This document shows positions 37,787-64,000 of a stretch of 64,000 nt of DNA, piece by piece. Source of the DNA: Nemopilema nomurai. Its lineage: Eukaryota > Cnidaria > Scyphozoa > Rhizostomeae > Rhizostomatidae. A program made the position numbers and the translations under genes. The notes beneath the pieces were generated by a model. That model saw nothing but the letters and a program-made list of their open reading frames with translations. It was not told where the DNA came from and did no database searches. The stretch covers positions 186,001-250,000 of the forward strand of contig ML133499.1 in assembly GCA_003864495.1 (NCBI GenBank), given 5' to 3'. Numbering within the stretch: the first letter of the stretch is position 1; every line of letters starts with the position of its first letter.

Positions 37787-37794
37787 TGACGTCA
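37787..37794 (+). promoter_or_regulatory. Perfect CRE palindrome TGACGTCA
   Basis: The full CREB/ATF consensus lies 37 nt before a well-placed ATG (37831), in a locally CpG-richer stretch that contrasts with its AT-rich surroundings. Binding is inferred from sequence only. Confidence 0.5.
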
Positions 37795-37830
37795 TACCCC
37801 ATGTGTGGGTTAGCTGCTGCTCATGACAAT

Positions 37831-37915
37831 ATGGCCGCAGAGGGCGATGACAACAAAGCAGCCGCTTTTCCCAAGTTGTCGAGATCGATCCGCAAATCGC
37901 CCAGCTGCTCCCACG
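37831..37915 (+). CDS. Candidate first coding exon of an unidentified plus-strand gene
   Basis: An ATG with A at -3 and G at +4 opens 28 codons (MAAEGDDNKAAAFPKLSRSI, then basic/Ser-rich), ending at CACG/GTAATC, a reasonable donor, in phase 1. The CRE upstream and the GC-rich context look like a promoter. I found no convincing partner exon before the Rab6 locus. The gene may continue far to the right on the plus strand, or the frame may be chance. Product unknown. Confidence 0.3.
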
Positions 37916-39653
37916 GTAATCATCAAGCACGCTGAAGATGCACTGGTGAATGGGCGGGGCCGTGAGTCAGCCTCAATTTTCAATAAGCAACACATCGAGT
38001 TGGCCTGATGTGTTATGTTTCAACAACAAATCCTAAAACGGTACTTGCTATTCATAACACCTTCAACAATCAACGATTTCGGCACTGCAATGGCCATGGC
38101 CAGTCGAAAGGGACCTTCAAAGTGCTTTGTACGCGATTTCCAAGGAGAAAATTGTACGCAAAAGGAGAAAACAATACAAAATTTCATACAATTATTTGAT
38201 ATCTTTGTAAATCGGAGGGTGCAACTGGACATTAAAGCACATATCTTGTTGTGTCCCGGACCCTAACAATACCCTTGATGGTTTACACATGACCCCCTTC
38301 TGTAATGTTTTGATAGAATGATTCACGGCGGCTCATCTTGGACAATATCACATAAAGGACAGCTTTCATTTCTTTTCTAGAAAGGGTAAATACGGTTCGC
38401 GTCATAAACAACATCTGTCATATAGAAGTATGAAGTCTGTCTCCGCTAAAATCAACCAACAAATCAAGAACACAAAACAAGGGATTCAAACGTTGGCTAA
38501 AGACAATATCATTTCTTTTGGCAGCCATTTTAAGGTGGCTCCCATCTTCCTGTTTATTCAAATCAAAAGCTATAGCTTTTCAATATCAGCTCCAATATAA
38601 TCGAATCATTGGGCATCTGTCCAAGGTATTAGATTGTAAACATTTTTTGTCCTGTGTGGATAGATGCAAAATTATTTCAAGACTAAGTACGTTTAGAGAT
38701 TTTTGGCAATCGGCATCATTAGCATTCGTACTTTTAAACAGCATGAACACCAGAAAGGTACACGTTCCATTGAGAACTGTAATTGTATAAAGATGACGTC
38801 ATAACAATAGAAACATTTTTTGAAAACAGCAAAGGTTGCTTGCATCACATGTGACCTCATTGGAGATAGCTTGCCTCGTGGCAAAACAAAATACTTCAGC
38901 TAGTTAAAAATGAAAATGGGACAACTTAACAAGGCGTACCTTAAACAGGAATGTGCCGTTGGGGGGGGGGGGGCGTAGAGGGTGTGAAGCCCCCAGTCAA
39001 CACAAATACCCAAAAGTTGGTAGCCGGGATAATTTTTGTCACAAAATCATGATTGAAAAAAATCTCTAGGGAGGACGACAAAAGGCAACTAGTTAGCTGA
39101 CCTATCAATCCCTCAGTTAACAAATTCATTGAACTACCCTCCCCTTCATTTTAAATGGCCAGCCACTTTTTTGGAACGTCCCCCTCAAACATGACAAGGA
39201 TCTTAAGAGCGCATCAAAGAAAATTTAACTCTTGGGCAACTAGTATTCCGAAATATACAAAACAACAATAATTCTAACAAAATTCTGTTAAACCAAACAT
39301 CTAACTTCTCCACGACCTATCCTTCTGAAATACAAAACAGGCTGGCAAGAACTGACAAGCCAGAAATTTCTTAATGATTAAAAGTTTTCTCTCTACACTA
39401 TAATTCACAAACGTCTATAATTTAGATACTATGCAACTTAAAAAAATAATTTCCAGAAATCTCTATCAACAAATCATTGCTAAATCGTTTTGAACTTTCA
39501 ATGTCATCCAATGAGCTCGGATCCACGGATCAACTGGAAAAACCAAACAATCAATTATAAGGCACAGGGGTATCAGGCGGCATCCGGATCCTGCGGCAAT
39601 GTATTCTGGGATACATTTGTCCCATACTTGTCTCGTTGAAGCAACGAGCGTCG
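37916..39653. other. Intergenic region, with a G13 run
   Basis: Contains a run of thirteen G (38961-38973) and the presumed Rab6 3' UTR at its right end. Several short open frames overlap on both strands between 38008 and 38266 without splice or family support. Confidence 0.45.
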
Positions 39654-54911
<15,258 letters not shown>

Positions 54912-56230
54912 TCTAAAATTGAATTCAAGTGCACAAGGGCTGGAGTTTAGCGTCTAATAACAAGCTGGGTGTGCAGATAGGAACCCTTCGGCGTTGTTTT
55001 TCACGAGGCATCACAGCTTCGTTTTCAATAGGAGGCTGCAATATGCCACCTTGCAGAAAAGCCTTTGCATCTTCATTTCTTTAGTTGTTCGCTAATGAAA
55101 ACTTTGCAGTCTAGAAATTCTGGGTAGAACTAGGAAACAAGGGATGGGGAAGGGTGTGTAGCCCCCTAAGATTAAAAATTCCCATTACACTAAGAAATTC
55201 TAACTGCGCACTTAAAAACGTTCCGTCAAAAAAAGTTCCTCATGTTTACCCTATTGTAACCCTCAACCATTTACTTTAGTTCATGCAAGCAGAATGATGT
55301 GTTCCCATCAAAGGTGAGAATAACTTAGAAGTATGAAGGAATGCAGTTTACGTGCAGTCCCCGCTAAATAACCACACCCCGTTTGAGCTTTGAATTCGCA
55401 CATTGATCGAGTTCAAAAGGCAGTAGAAAGTATAGAGTGTCGTCTCTAAGAAGAAGACAAGTGATAAACCGGAACAATCATTGTTCTCTAGTGTTATAAA
55501 TAACGCAAAACTGAGTATATTCGTGGGCAAGGAATCTCTTGTCAAGTCTGATACAACTAGCTGTGAGTCGGCTGCTCCACTTACGGTTCAACAAAAGCTC
55601 ACAAGACTAGAATTTCTTAACATCATTTGAAAGAAACAGGAAACAGATAAGACGAAGAAATAAGGCTACAACAAAGCTACGTAAATTCTTGTCTTCATGC
55701 CAGACTTCTTTTACGGTCACACCTTTAAAGTCGTTCACGTCTGAGTAGAGGACAAAAGAATTCCTCGTAAATTTGTGATGCCACCATTCAAGACTCCTAG
55801 ATGATCGCTTGGTTTGAAAGGAAGATGGTCTGCAGAGAGCTATCATAGATGATCTATGACATGTTGCAATAAAGAAAGTAGAAAAATAATAGCAAAAGAA
55901 CAAGATGAAAAAGAATGAATGATCTATAAAAACATTCTTTACTTTCTTGCAATATCTAGACTAAGTTTCTGCATTACAAACGGTACCAGACATTAATCAT
56001 CGTTTCGACTTTTTGAAATAAATTTAATCAACTGATTTTCAACAGTTTTTATCTTCTGTCGTGATAATGTTTAATACTCATACCTAATTTATCGTAACTT
56101 TCACGGTTACTCTCGACCACACGTAAGATGGTTCTTGTAGCTAATTCAAATTTTATCCAATCAACGCTTGTTACTATCATAAGCAACAGGATTTCTTACG
56201 ATGGTTTGTATAGAGTGCGGAAAAATAACC
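54912..56230. other. Rab6 upstream region
   Basis: Presumed Rab6 promoter nearest 54912. Open frames at 55348-55545 and 55607-55903 (minus) have no splice partner or family match, so I leave them uncalled. Confidence 0.45.
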
Positions 56231-56302
56231 GACCCGAGCGAGACTCGAACTCACGACCCCTGACTTTGTACGCCTAGTGCTCTGCACCTGAGCTATTGGG
56301 TC
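56231..56302 (-). tRNA. tRNA-like sequence (degenerate; possible pseudogene or SINE head)
   Basis: A 72 nt cloverleaf can be drawn on the minus strand. The acceptor stem is GACCCAA with TCGGGTC (one mismatch), the D stem GCTC/GAGC, and the T arm GTGAG-TTCGAGT-CTCGC. The variable loop is 5 nt. A-box (TAGCTCAGGTGC) and B-box (GAGTTCGAGTC) promoters are present and a T5 terminator follows. The anticodon stem is poor (A-A and wobble pairs), and the loop GTACAAA would give anticodon ACA, which is not used for Cys in animals. A decayed tRNA or tRNA-derived SINE is more likely than a working gene. Confidence 0.5.
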
Positions 56303-57737
56303 ATGCTTTCAAGCCGTCACTCGAGGCCAAACCATTTAGCCGCACTGCCCCTCTCTTTTACCGATTGCACAGGGGAGCCATCGCAGCTCCATCAAAATAT
56401 GCAGAGGACTGGTTGAGTGAGAGAGGACTGTTCACACAAGGAGGGTCATCGCAGCCCCAACACTGGATAGGGTAGAATAGAAAATATTATAGGCAATTGC
56501 TTAGGAAGATATTGAGGAACTAAGACATTGGGACAATCTGTTTTGATGTCTCAGGCTCAGAAACAGATAACATTGTTCTATCTGTTCAGCCAATCACTAT
56601 TTGTCGGTAAGAACTACACAATCTCCGTTGATTTCAACAGTTTACTGTCATGGCTATCTGGGTTTTGAGCTGCACCTCACTGAAAAAGCGTGCATGCTCA
56701 TGGTAAGGACACTCTTTCCACATTTTTTCTTTAAACAGCCAATCTTTTTCTGTATTTCCATCCTTAATCTAATATGTTGCTTTCAACCTAAATAGAACGA
56801 TGACTGTTTATCGCTCTTTGCAAAACAAAGTATGAACTAACTCTGAAGAACATTTTCGCTCGTTGTTCAAGCATCGATGACCAAATCACTTTTCCTTAAT
56901 AATGAATTCTACCCATCGCTTTACCAACCACCTAAACCCAGAACTTGCTCTTCTTTCGAATACATTTCAAAGAACAGAATGTTGCCCCTATAAAACTTTG
57001 TGCAATACGACACACACAAAAACCACGATAAAAACGCATTTTACTTACGAAATTCTTTCTAACTATGAAAATTCTTTCAACATTGGCTAAGGTCTCAGCC
57101 AACGCTATGTTGGTGGTTTAGAAACTTTATGCAATGCGACAATGGACATCATTATAATGTAGACATCATATTGACATTCCGCCTGTGATAATGTATTGGT
57201 AGATCCTCTCTGTGGAAGGGCGGTTTGGAGCCATCGCGCAAACGAGGCCACAAATACGTAACTACTTGGGATGGTGGAAGTTGTGGCACTTTCCAGCAAC
57301 AGAACAGGCCGTTTTGGCCTTACTATTTCAAGAATTTGTATTCCAAGAATTCAAGAAATATACCATGCTCTATGCCTTTTTGAAAGTGTTCGGTGATTCT
57401 AAAGAGTGCGAAATACTCGATGTAAAACGACTGTTGTGATAAGAGTTGCAAAAGTTTAATTGCTCACTCACTTTAATGGAAGACGATTCAAAACAAAGAT
57501 GAGACATCATCTACCGTACAATTAAATTGACGAGCACAATGGAATAAGACAATTGGTATAAGACCTAGGGAAAGGAACTATCAATAGTAAATGTGCTGTG
57601 AAACAAACTTAACAATGCAAAAACTTTGTTAAAACAGTAAACGAGATAACATGAAACTTACTGCCTTAAATCTGATTTCTACATTTAGCTCCTGTATGTA
57701 CACTGCTACACTAAAAGATACCTTATTAAGTGCAATT
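56303..57737. other. Intergenic, nothing supported
   Basis: AT-rich sequence with short open frames on both strands (for example 57212-57439 plus) but no convincing exon or bounded repeat. Confidence 0.45.
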
Positions 57738-57808
57738 TGGTCCACCGAGCCGGATTCACTGTGGTCCACCGAGCCGGATTCACTGTGGTCCACCGAGCCG
57801 GATTCACC
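57738..57808 (+). repeat. 24 bp tandem repeat, three units
   Basis: Three nearly perfect copies of GTGGTCCACCGAGCC followed by GGATTCACT. Unit length is a multiple of 3, so the minus strand reads an SGSVDHSE repeat, which I do not take as coding. Confidence 0.85.
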
Positions 57809-57956
57809 AAGCCCAGATTGAATAATTAAGGTAATCATGTCAGAAAGTCCAATACACTAGAGCAAGTAACATTAAGCTTTGTGACAATGTCTCGGATTTA
57901 ACTTTCTCACAAGCATAACAAATGATTATGTTTTGAGAGTAAAAAGACAACCGGAT

Positions 57957-57962
57957 TTTATT
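57957..57962 (-). terminator. Candidate poly(A) signal for the 58453 gene
   Basis: TTTATT on plus reads AATAAA on minus, about 490 nt past the stop at 58453. It is one of few candidates in the region; weak evidence. Confidence 0.3.
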
Positions 57963-58452
57963 TTTTGTTTCAATCCTCAAGATTGATTCCCGCACTAGCC
58001 TAGAGATGTGTTTATATTTTCTGAGCTCTATTGCGAATGCTTTAAAGGTGTTGAACGAATTTCCTAATCTTTGCAAAACTAGCAAGCCAAATACAGACCC
58101 ACAACTCTTGTTTTAGAACAAGACAAAATCCTTTAAATCTGGCGGGTTTATCAAGCACAATAGACTTATATCTTTTTGCTGGAATTTCGAAAGAGTGATT
58201 CTCTAATCTTCTACATTCAATGACTGTCTGACCGAGGAGGGACTAGCAATTGGAGGCCTTCAAATGGAAGCAGCTAGCTCGAGTTCCTGACACTTCACTG
58301 ACAGCATCGATTGAAGTAAAGCGACTCGCAGAATGCTTGCTGGCTCAGCCTCTAAGGTGAAGGTGTTCCACCAAGGCTTCCAGGCCCACACACGCAAGCC
58401 ACGTAAAACAATGGTAATTTTGAATAATCACATATCTTCTGAATTTTTTTTG

Positions 58453-61400
58453 TCAGATTCTATATGCATCTTCTCTTCCTATATCATCTGAACTAGACGA
58501 ATCAAATGAAAGGCTCTCCTCGTCATAATCAGAATAGCCAAATTTTGAGTATGGTAGTGCGTTGTTGTCAACTTCCCTCTTTATCCAAGATGTCCCGTAA
58601 TTATCTTGATAGGCTAGGCCTTTTGGACTACAATCATAATCGTCATATTCATGTTCAGCTCTGGCTGAACATTTTCTTTCGAAGTTGCACTTTGAAAGGG
58701 TACTTCCTTTGTAGATGTGTCTCCAGCCTTTCCATCTTAGATAGTCCTTCGAAGGAAAGAGTCTTTTTTTCCTGCACGATTTATCATTAACAGTCTCTCG
58801 CCGACTGTCACCAAACATAGTGTCATGTCTTGTACATGAATGTCCAGCCCCTTTAAAATCAGATCTTGAAGTGACTGTATTCGTTTTGGTGGCAAAATAC
58901 TTCCTCTTTCCTTCTCCTGACGACATATCATTTTTACGTACGAGAGGTATTTCCCAATCTGGTTCAAAAGTGTTTAAAACTGATTTTTCGTTGTCCTCTC
59001 CAAAATCACACGGCCTTACTTGCTCTTGATACAAATGTTCATCTTGAGTAGCTACCCCATTGCTGGGTATCCCATTATCATTACTGCCTGACACTTTTGA
59101 AGAGACGACAACGCCGGGTTGGAAGATGCCACCTGGAAAAATCTCAATGACAGTACTTCTTTTGGATGATGACCGCACTGGTCGATCCAGCGTGTGCACC
59201 ATGGCAATTTTGGGCAGATCATCAACATCGTATGCAAGGCCATAATGCTCCTCCGTTGGGGAAGTATCTGCGCAGTCACTCTTTCGATCATACGATTCCC
59301 CTTCGAAGCTCGACTCATTCAAATTCTAGCAAAGAGAAAGAAAACAAAACAATAAAACTATTGAAACTATCTGGGACAAAGGAGAACATTGTTACTTGAT
59401 GCAACAAGCTGCTCAAAGCGATTATATTGATATAAAGTGCTTATTCAAGGGTCGGAGGAATGCATAAGATATTTTCGAAAATATACACTCAATTGATATT
59501 ATAGTAGCTGACTGCAGCTCGACTTTCGTTAAAAAATTCTAAGAAATTTATTTAGCAATTGGTCATGGCTTAAGTTAAATCAGAGGAAATTTTAATTGCT
59601 TAAAGAGATAGAGCCTTACTAAAACATAGAGATAACAGTATATATTATTTTACAGTCACGGGACTTCGAAGTGCAGACAATAAGGCGATAGGTGATTGGC
59701 CACCTGGACCAGGAATTGAGGATAAATGTCAGCCTTGATTTAAAGGGAGCGTCTCAGGTGAAATTTAAGATGTCGGATGAGTTCAAAGAGCCATAATCTC
59801 TGATTCCATTTGTCTTTCTTAAGCAAATTCCACGATGTATGGTATGTAGGAAGAAAAGTGTCTCAGCACGTGTAGCCATCACCCTTCAGCCTCGCTTTCA
59901 TTTGCTTTTTCATCCTTCCATTGACTTCACTTATAGCCGGTTGGCAATGCCTTCTTTTCTCATTCAGCACTTGGAAAGTACGAGGCACGGAAACCCATGC
60001 GTCCAATCATAGTTTGAGTCTTCGTGTGACAAATAAAAAACTCCAATTGATCGAACTGAAAGAAGCGCGGTGGGTCACTCTGAACTCTGCTACGACGAAG
60101 CTATCGATTGATTATGCAGATAATCTTTAATGGCGTCAAAACTTATTGGTGGTACGTCTTGAAAAGCATGTGTGGGTTCAAATGTCATGCGGAGAACTGT
60201 GTATTCAATCTGATTTGATAGATTGCGGTGAATCAGGTCAAAGCATAGAGAACGAGAAAGTTCTGTTGAAAAGTAAAAAACCGGCGACTATAGGAAATGA
60301 TGTTGCTAACTAACTTTGCTCATCAACTCTTGCACATGATTACGGTCGGCAGAAAGAGGGTCGACTTTTTCACAAATCAACCTCACCACGAGACTTTTGC
60401 AGGGAAAAAGGTTTAGATATGAAGAGGAAATGAGCATTCAGATTTTTGCTGGTACACGTGCAATCAAACAATTATTATGTGGTGAAATTGCGTATCGAAG
60501 ATTTAGTTGTTTATTTTGACTATAAAACAAAACTGTTAATTAGGGTATGGTATCAAACTGATATTGAAACAAACATGTTTTTAATATTATTTACCATAGC
60601 TTTCAGCAGAAGAAGATGTGTGGTAAGTGAAATTCAACCTTTTCTGAGCTTATACAAGTATAATACAAAAGAGGGGGTGCCTTGTTGAGCTACTAATTCT
60701 TGATCCAGTTTGACGTCATCGATTTTTAATCTCAATATCTACGGATTTTTTCAAAAAAATGAACTTTAGAATTGAAATCTTCATCTTTAAGTTGGTTTAG
60801 ATTTAAAAACTCATGTTGTCTGGACCGGTTGGTCGCGAGTAAATTTGTTTTGAATATTTAGATTTTTCTTTAGATCTGAACGCAGTTTGCGGCTACATTT
60901 AAATTTTTTTCACAGTGAATCCAATGAAATGTAAATGGAAAAGCGAAATTTTGAAAATGGGTTTATTCACAGCCTGATTGCCCAAACACTTAGAAATTTA
61001 AGGCGCAGACTAATTTCAACATAAAGATTCCAATTCTTTGATCCATTTTTGCCAAATATGAAGTTAAAAATTATTCATGATCGGAGAATGGTACAACACA
61101 CAACGTGGTCATCTACTGGTTTGACCTCATTGGACCTGTCCACTAAAGTCATCACACAGCTTGGTGTACTCGTCAAAGAGCGTGGTCACTTTTTCTTGGC
61201 CTTAATGTTACGCTACCGAGTGGATACATCATCAAGAACCACGACAATGGTAAGGTATCGCGTTTCAAATGACAGATAATGGTCATACAAGAATTTCATC
61301 TGAGTGAGCATCACGCCAGAGTTAATTCCACAGGATTATAAAAGAAGTCTGTTTAGTATATCCTGTGCACAATGCAGCGGAGTGGCGAGAAAATGACTTA

Positions 61401-61945
61401 TTCCCTGCTCATATGAAAACATTTGCTTTCAAAGCCTGCCAACGAGCTGTTCATTTTTCAAAATGTCCTCCTTCAAAGTCGCATGTATATAGCTAAAGGA
61501 ATTGGAAACCTCTAAAAACTACCATACTCTGATATCAGCCTTGTTGTTACTCTAAAATTGATAGTATTTAAAACATGCATTATATAAACAATAAGGGTCA
61601 GTAAAGCGTTAAACGAGAGCTACATTTCGACCCCCATGCAGTTCCATGTGATAAATCGAAAACAAATCCATGGAAAATCTAGTTAGGGATTTGGTATGAT
61701 CCTATTTAAACAACTAAATTCCAAGTACCATTGTCTCAGTCATAGATACCTTGGTCCTCGTGTACCCTGAAATCAAAAGTCGTACAGCTCTTTGAAAAAT
61801 ACACAGACTAACAGCGTTTGGTCAGAAGAAAAGGACTTTCATTTGTATAACCTCATTCAATTGATGCTTGATAAACAAAAGTTAGATTTGAAGATGAAAG
61901 AAACTGTCCTCTCACCTTGTTTCTCTTTACCGTCTTCACCATCAT
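58453..61945 (-). CDS. Unrecognised acidic/Ser-rich protein, two-exon model
   Basis: The large exon, 59325-58453, follows a strong acceptor (TTTCTCTTTGCTAG) and is open for 290 codons to a stop. Its first in-frame ATG is about 40 codons in, so an upstream exon is needed. A candidate, 61945-61916, starts ATGATG, reads MMVKTVKRNK and ends AAG/GTGAGA in phase 0, matching the phase-0 entry of the large exon. The joined model is 300 residues. I do not recognise the family. It is hydrophilic with no membrane segment. A central basic/aromatic patch (LRWKGWRHIYKGSTLSKC) precedes an acidic, Tyr/Ser-rich tail ending in a Ser/Asp run, suggestive of an intracellular, largely disordered protein. Confidence is fair for the large exon and low for the first exon link. 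Confidence 0.5.
61126..61330 (-). pseudogene. Possible decayed coding fragment
   Basis: On the minus strand, one frame reads VMLTQMKFLYDHYLSFETRY then VVVLDDVSTR up to a stop. After a frame change, VTTLFDEYTKLCDDFSGQ follows. The composition looks protein-like but a stop and a shift interrupt it and I cannot name a parent. It lies in the intron of the 58453-61945 model and could be chance. Confidence 0.25.
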
Positions 61946-62177
61946 GCCTCTTCTGCACTCTTGAGAGTTAAAGAACTCCCATTCGCTGCCCTAGCTCACA
62001 AGAACCCTGAACCAGGATCTCGTCTGTTTAGTATAGGGTTAGGCACCGCAAATTGAAGAACCACGCTACTGGCCGTACGAGCAAACTGGACATCAAAGTG
62101 CCGTTCGACAGACTGCGCTCCCTAACAAAGATATCGGGAAACTTCAATAACAGCGGAGCTTCAGAAGATTTTTAAGC
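61946..62177. promoter_or_regulatory. Possible bidirectional promoter
   Basis: 232 bp separate the candidate start at 61945 (minus) from the ATG at 62178 (plus), with locally higher CpG content. The arrangement repeats that of COG3/SRP9. It depends on both flanking models being real. Confidence 0.3.
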
Positions 62178-62366
62178 ATGTCAAAGCGCAAGCCTCGACA
62201 AGAGAAAACTAATCTTGCAAAGGCTGCAGGTCCTGTGTTATGTCGCAACAAAGAGACCGTAGTTCCAATCACTCAGATCGGTCGCTTTTCATGTCCGCGC
62301 TTTAAGAATGGGCAAGGGTTCACCGCTTCGACTTCGTGTTGCTGCAATGGCTTTGTAGTGGTTTGA
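62178..62366 (+). CDS. Candidate start exon of an unidentified plus-strand gene
   Basis: An ATG with A at -3 begins a strongly basic sequence, MSKRKPRQEKTNLAKAAGP, nuclear-localisation-like. The frame stops at 62366 (62 codons), but possible donors such as GCTGCAG/GTCCTG could lead to exons beyond the right edge. The N-terminus loosely recalls the MSRRKQ-type NuRD-binding start of SALL/FOG/BCL11 proteins, but the key later proline is not aligned. Identity unknown. Confidence 0.3.
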   Translation: MSKRKPRQEKTNLAKAAGPVLCRNKETVVPITQIGRFSCPRFKNGQGFTASTSCCCNGFVVV

Positions 62367-64000
62367 AGACTATCTTGTAAAACACATAATAAAATATGAC
62401 AATAACAAGGTCTCATCTCAGCACAAGATACTGCACTAAATGACGAACTTGATTCTGATTTGCAGTTTGTCTTACTTTCTGCAAGTTACTTTTAGTGGAA
62501 AAACGCTGCCGCAGCGGTGATCATGATTATGATGATGATGTGTTTTGTTGCTATGGTGACAAATTGATGATACTAATGATCAATAAAACTATGATTATTG
62601 TTTCCATTGAGACTCTGACTGTCAATATTTTCATGAGTATATCTTAGAACAGTTGAATTGAAACTTGCAAATCAGGAATGATTGTGAAAAAGACGATAAC
62701 AATGTTGATCGAAATGATGAAAATGACCAACATATTCCGGCAGCTAATATTAATTCAGCTTAAATCAACAGGTGGCATAAAGACTGACTGGTCTTTAGAT
62801 AGCTTTTGCAGTAATATTGATTATATTAATCATACATTATTCAAGGAATCTTGTTTTGATATGATAAATAGATAGATAAAGTTTCTGGAAAGTCTGAACA
62901 CAGGCTACTTGTTAGAGACCAACCGACTTTTGAGATTGAATGCAACCTAAGTGGGAAGTTTTATTGCTGGATGTTGTTTTAGATAATAAATTATTTTCAA
63001 ATAAAAGTTATTAGCACTCACAGAGAATATCTTTAAAAGAGCCGGGTTTCATAGCAAGGTAAATATTGGATCAAGACATAAAGTATTTAAAAGGGACATG
63101 TTAAACCACAAAGACGAAACAAGGAGATCATTGAAGGATAGAAGCATGGAAAAAGGTTAAGACATCAAAATAATAAAGTCGGTCTTAGAAAAGTCAGGCT
63201 TCTAAATTAGATTCGGAACTGCTGTCGAAAAATTAAAAGTTGATTAAGCCGTTTTAAAAGATACGAAGTGTTGGAAGAGGAGGACATGGTTTTATGTTGT
63301 GGGATACTTGTGCGAGGTAGAACTAAAATTACTGCATATGATCCTTGATAAGTTAGTCAAATGACATGTTCTAATTTTCAAAGGTTATTGGGGAAAACCT
63401 GATGTGCCTCAAGGCGCAGGTCTTGGTCCAACTCTTTTTATGATATTTCACGATCAGAAGCAGCGTTATCAATGTGATTTCACCAGCTAGTCAGTTCGTG
63501 ATAAAATCATAAAATCGGGTTAAGACTTCGATGAAAGACACTTACGTGCTCGATATAAATTTGTGAAAGAAATCAATTTTCTACTGGATAAAACATAAGT
63601 CTGTCTCGCAATCGCACATTCTAGTGTCACGTGAGATCACGAACCAAAGTTAGTAGCATTATGGATGGAGTCTCAGCCGAAACAGGCAGCGTGAAACCAC
63701 GAAAGCTACGATTAACGAAAGGATTGTTTTCGTAAGATGGATGACCGATGTAATTCGCCAGCAGAATTTTGCTTCCTGTTGTACAGTAGAAAACCCTAAA
63801 GGTATTGCCTCAGTTTAATAATGCGCTTTAGATCTTTGTTAAAACGAGAGAATCCTTCTCTAAATGACGTAAAACAGGCACATAGGGTCACCAAAGGTGA
63901 TAAAACACTGATATAGTAATTATCATAAAGTACCAACAGATAAATATTAAATTTAATAGGGTTGCCAATAGGGCTTCATTTTGAATAGGAAAGCAATTTT
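62367..64000. other. Right edge, no gene recognised
   Basis: AT-rich sequence with no supported exon, RNA gene or bounded repeat. If the plus-strand start at 62178 is real, this would be its first intron. Confidence 0.4.

Noticed and set aside
57629..57838. SGSVDHSE repeat protein on the minus strand
   Set aside because: Produced by a 24 bp tandem repeat of only three units.

Overview
This is a 64 kb piece of a metazoan nuclear genome. It is AT-rich, with short exons, GT-AG introns of a few hundred bases to several kb, and many small nonautonomous DNA transposons. Intron-dense, conserved housekeeping genes and a cytosolic ferritin with a canonical iron-responsive element point to an invertebrate. 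A cnidarian such as an anthozoan or jellyfish is my best guess, but the sequence does not prove it. I see no bacterial, viral, CRISPR or operon features.

Layout. About 1.3-15.55 kb (minus): COG3, a Golgi tethering-complex subunit. I reconstructed 22 exons in frame; the last exon lies off the left edge. 15.74-17.89 kb (plus): SRP9, three exons, complete, divergent from COG3 across a 184 bp shared promoter. 19.10-19.86 kb (minus): ferritin heavy chain, three exons, complete, with an IRE in its 5' leader. 21.99-25.2 kb (plus): a previously unlabelled small spliced gene assembled from phase-compatible exons; product unknown. 25.53-35.75 kb (minus): a complete six-exon glypican of the GPC1/2/4/6 type, with signal peptide, Ser-Gly heparan sulfate attachment cluster and GPI signal. 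37.8 kb (plus): a CRE-containing candidate promoter and first exon. 39.65-54.91 kb (minus): Rab6, seven exons, complete, 208 codons. 58.45-61.95 kb (minus): a two-exon gene model for an unknown acidic/Ser-rich protein, with a possible divergent plus-strand start at 62.18 kb.

Repeats. Introns and intergenic DNA carry four MITE families with readable ends: two hAT-like with perfect 8 bp target duplications, one TA-flanked pair in inverted orientation, and one TAA-flanked. There is also a decayed non-LTR retrotransposon, two tRNA-derived sequences, several minisatellites and AT-rich microsatellites.

Functional links are limited. COG3 and Rab6 both act in Golgi trafficking, SRP9 in ER targeting, glypican is a secretory-pathway cargo, and ferritin stores iron. 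Nothing indicates co-regulation beyond the COG3/SRP9 head-to-head promoter. All exon boundaries were read by eye from splice consensus, reading frame and remembered family sequences, without transcript data.
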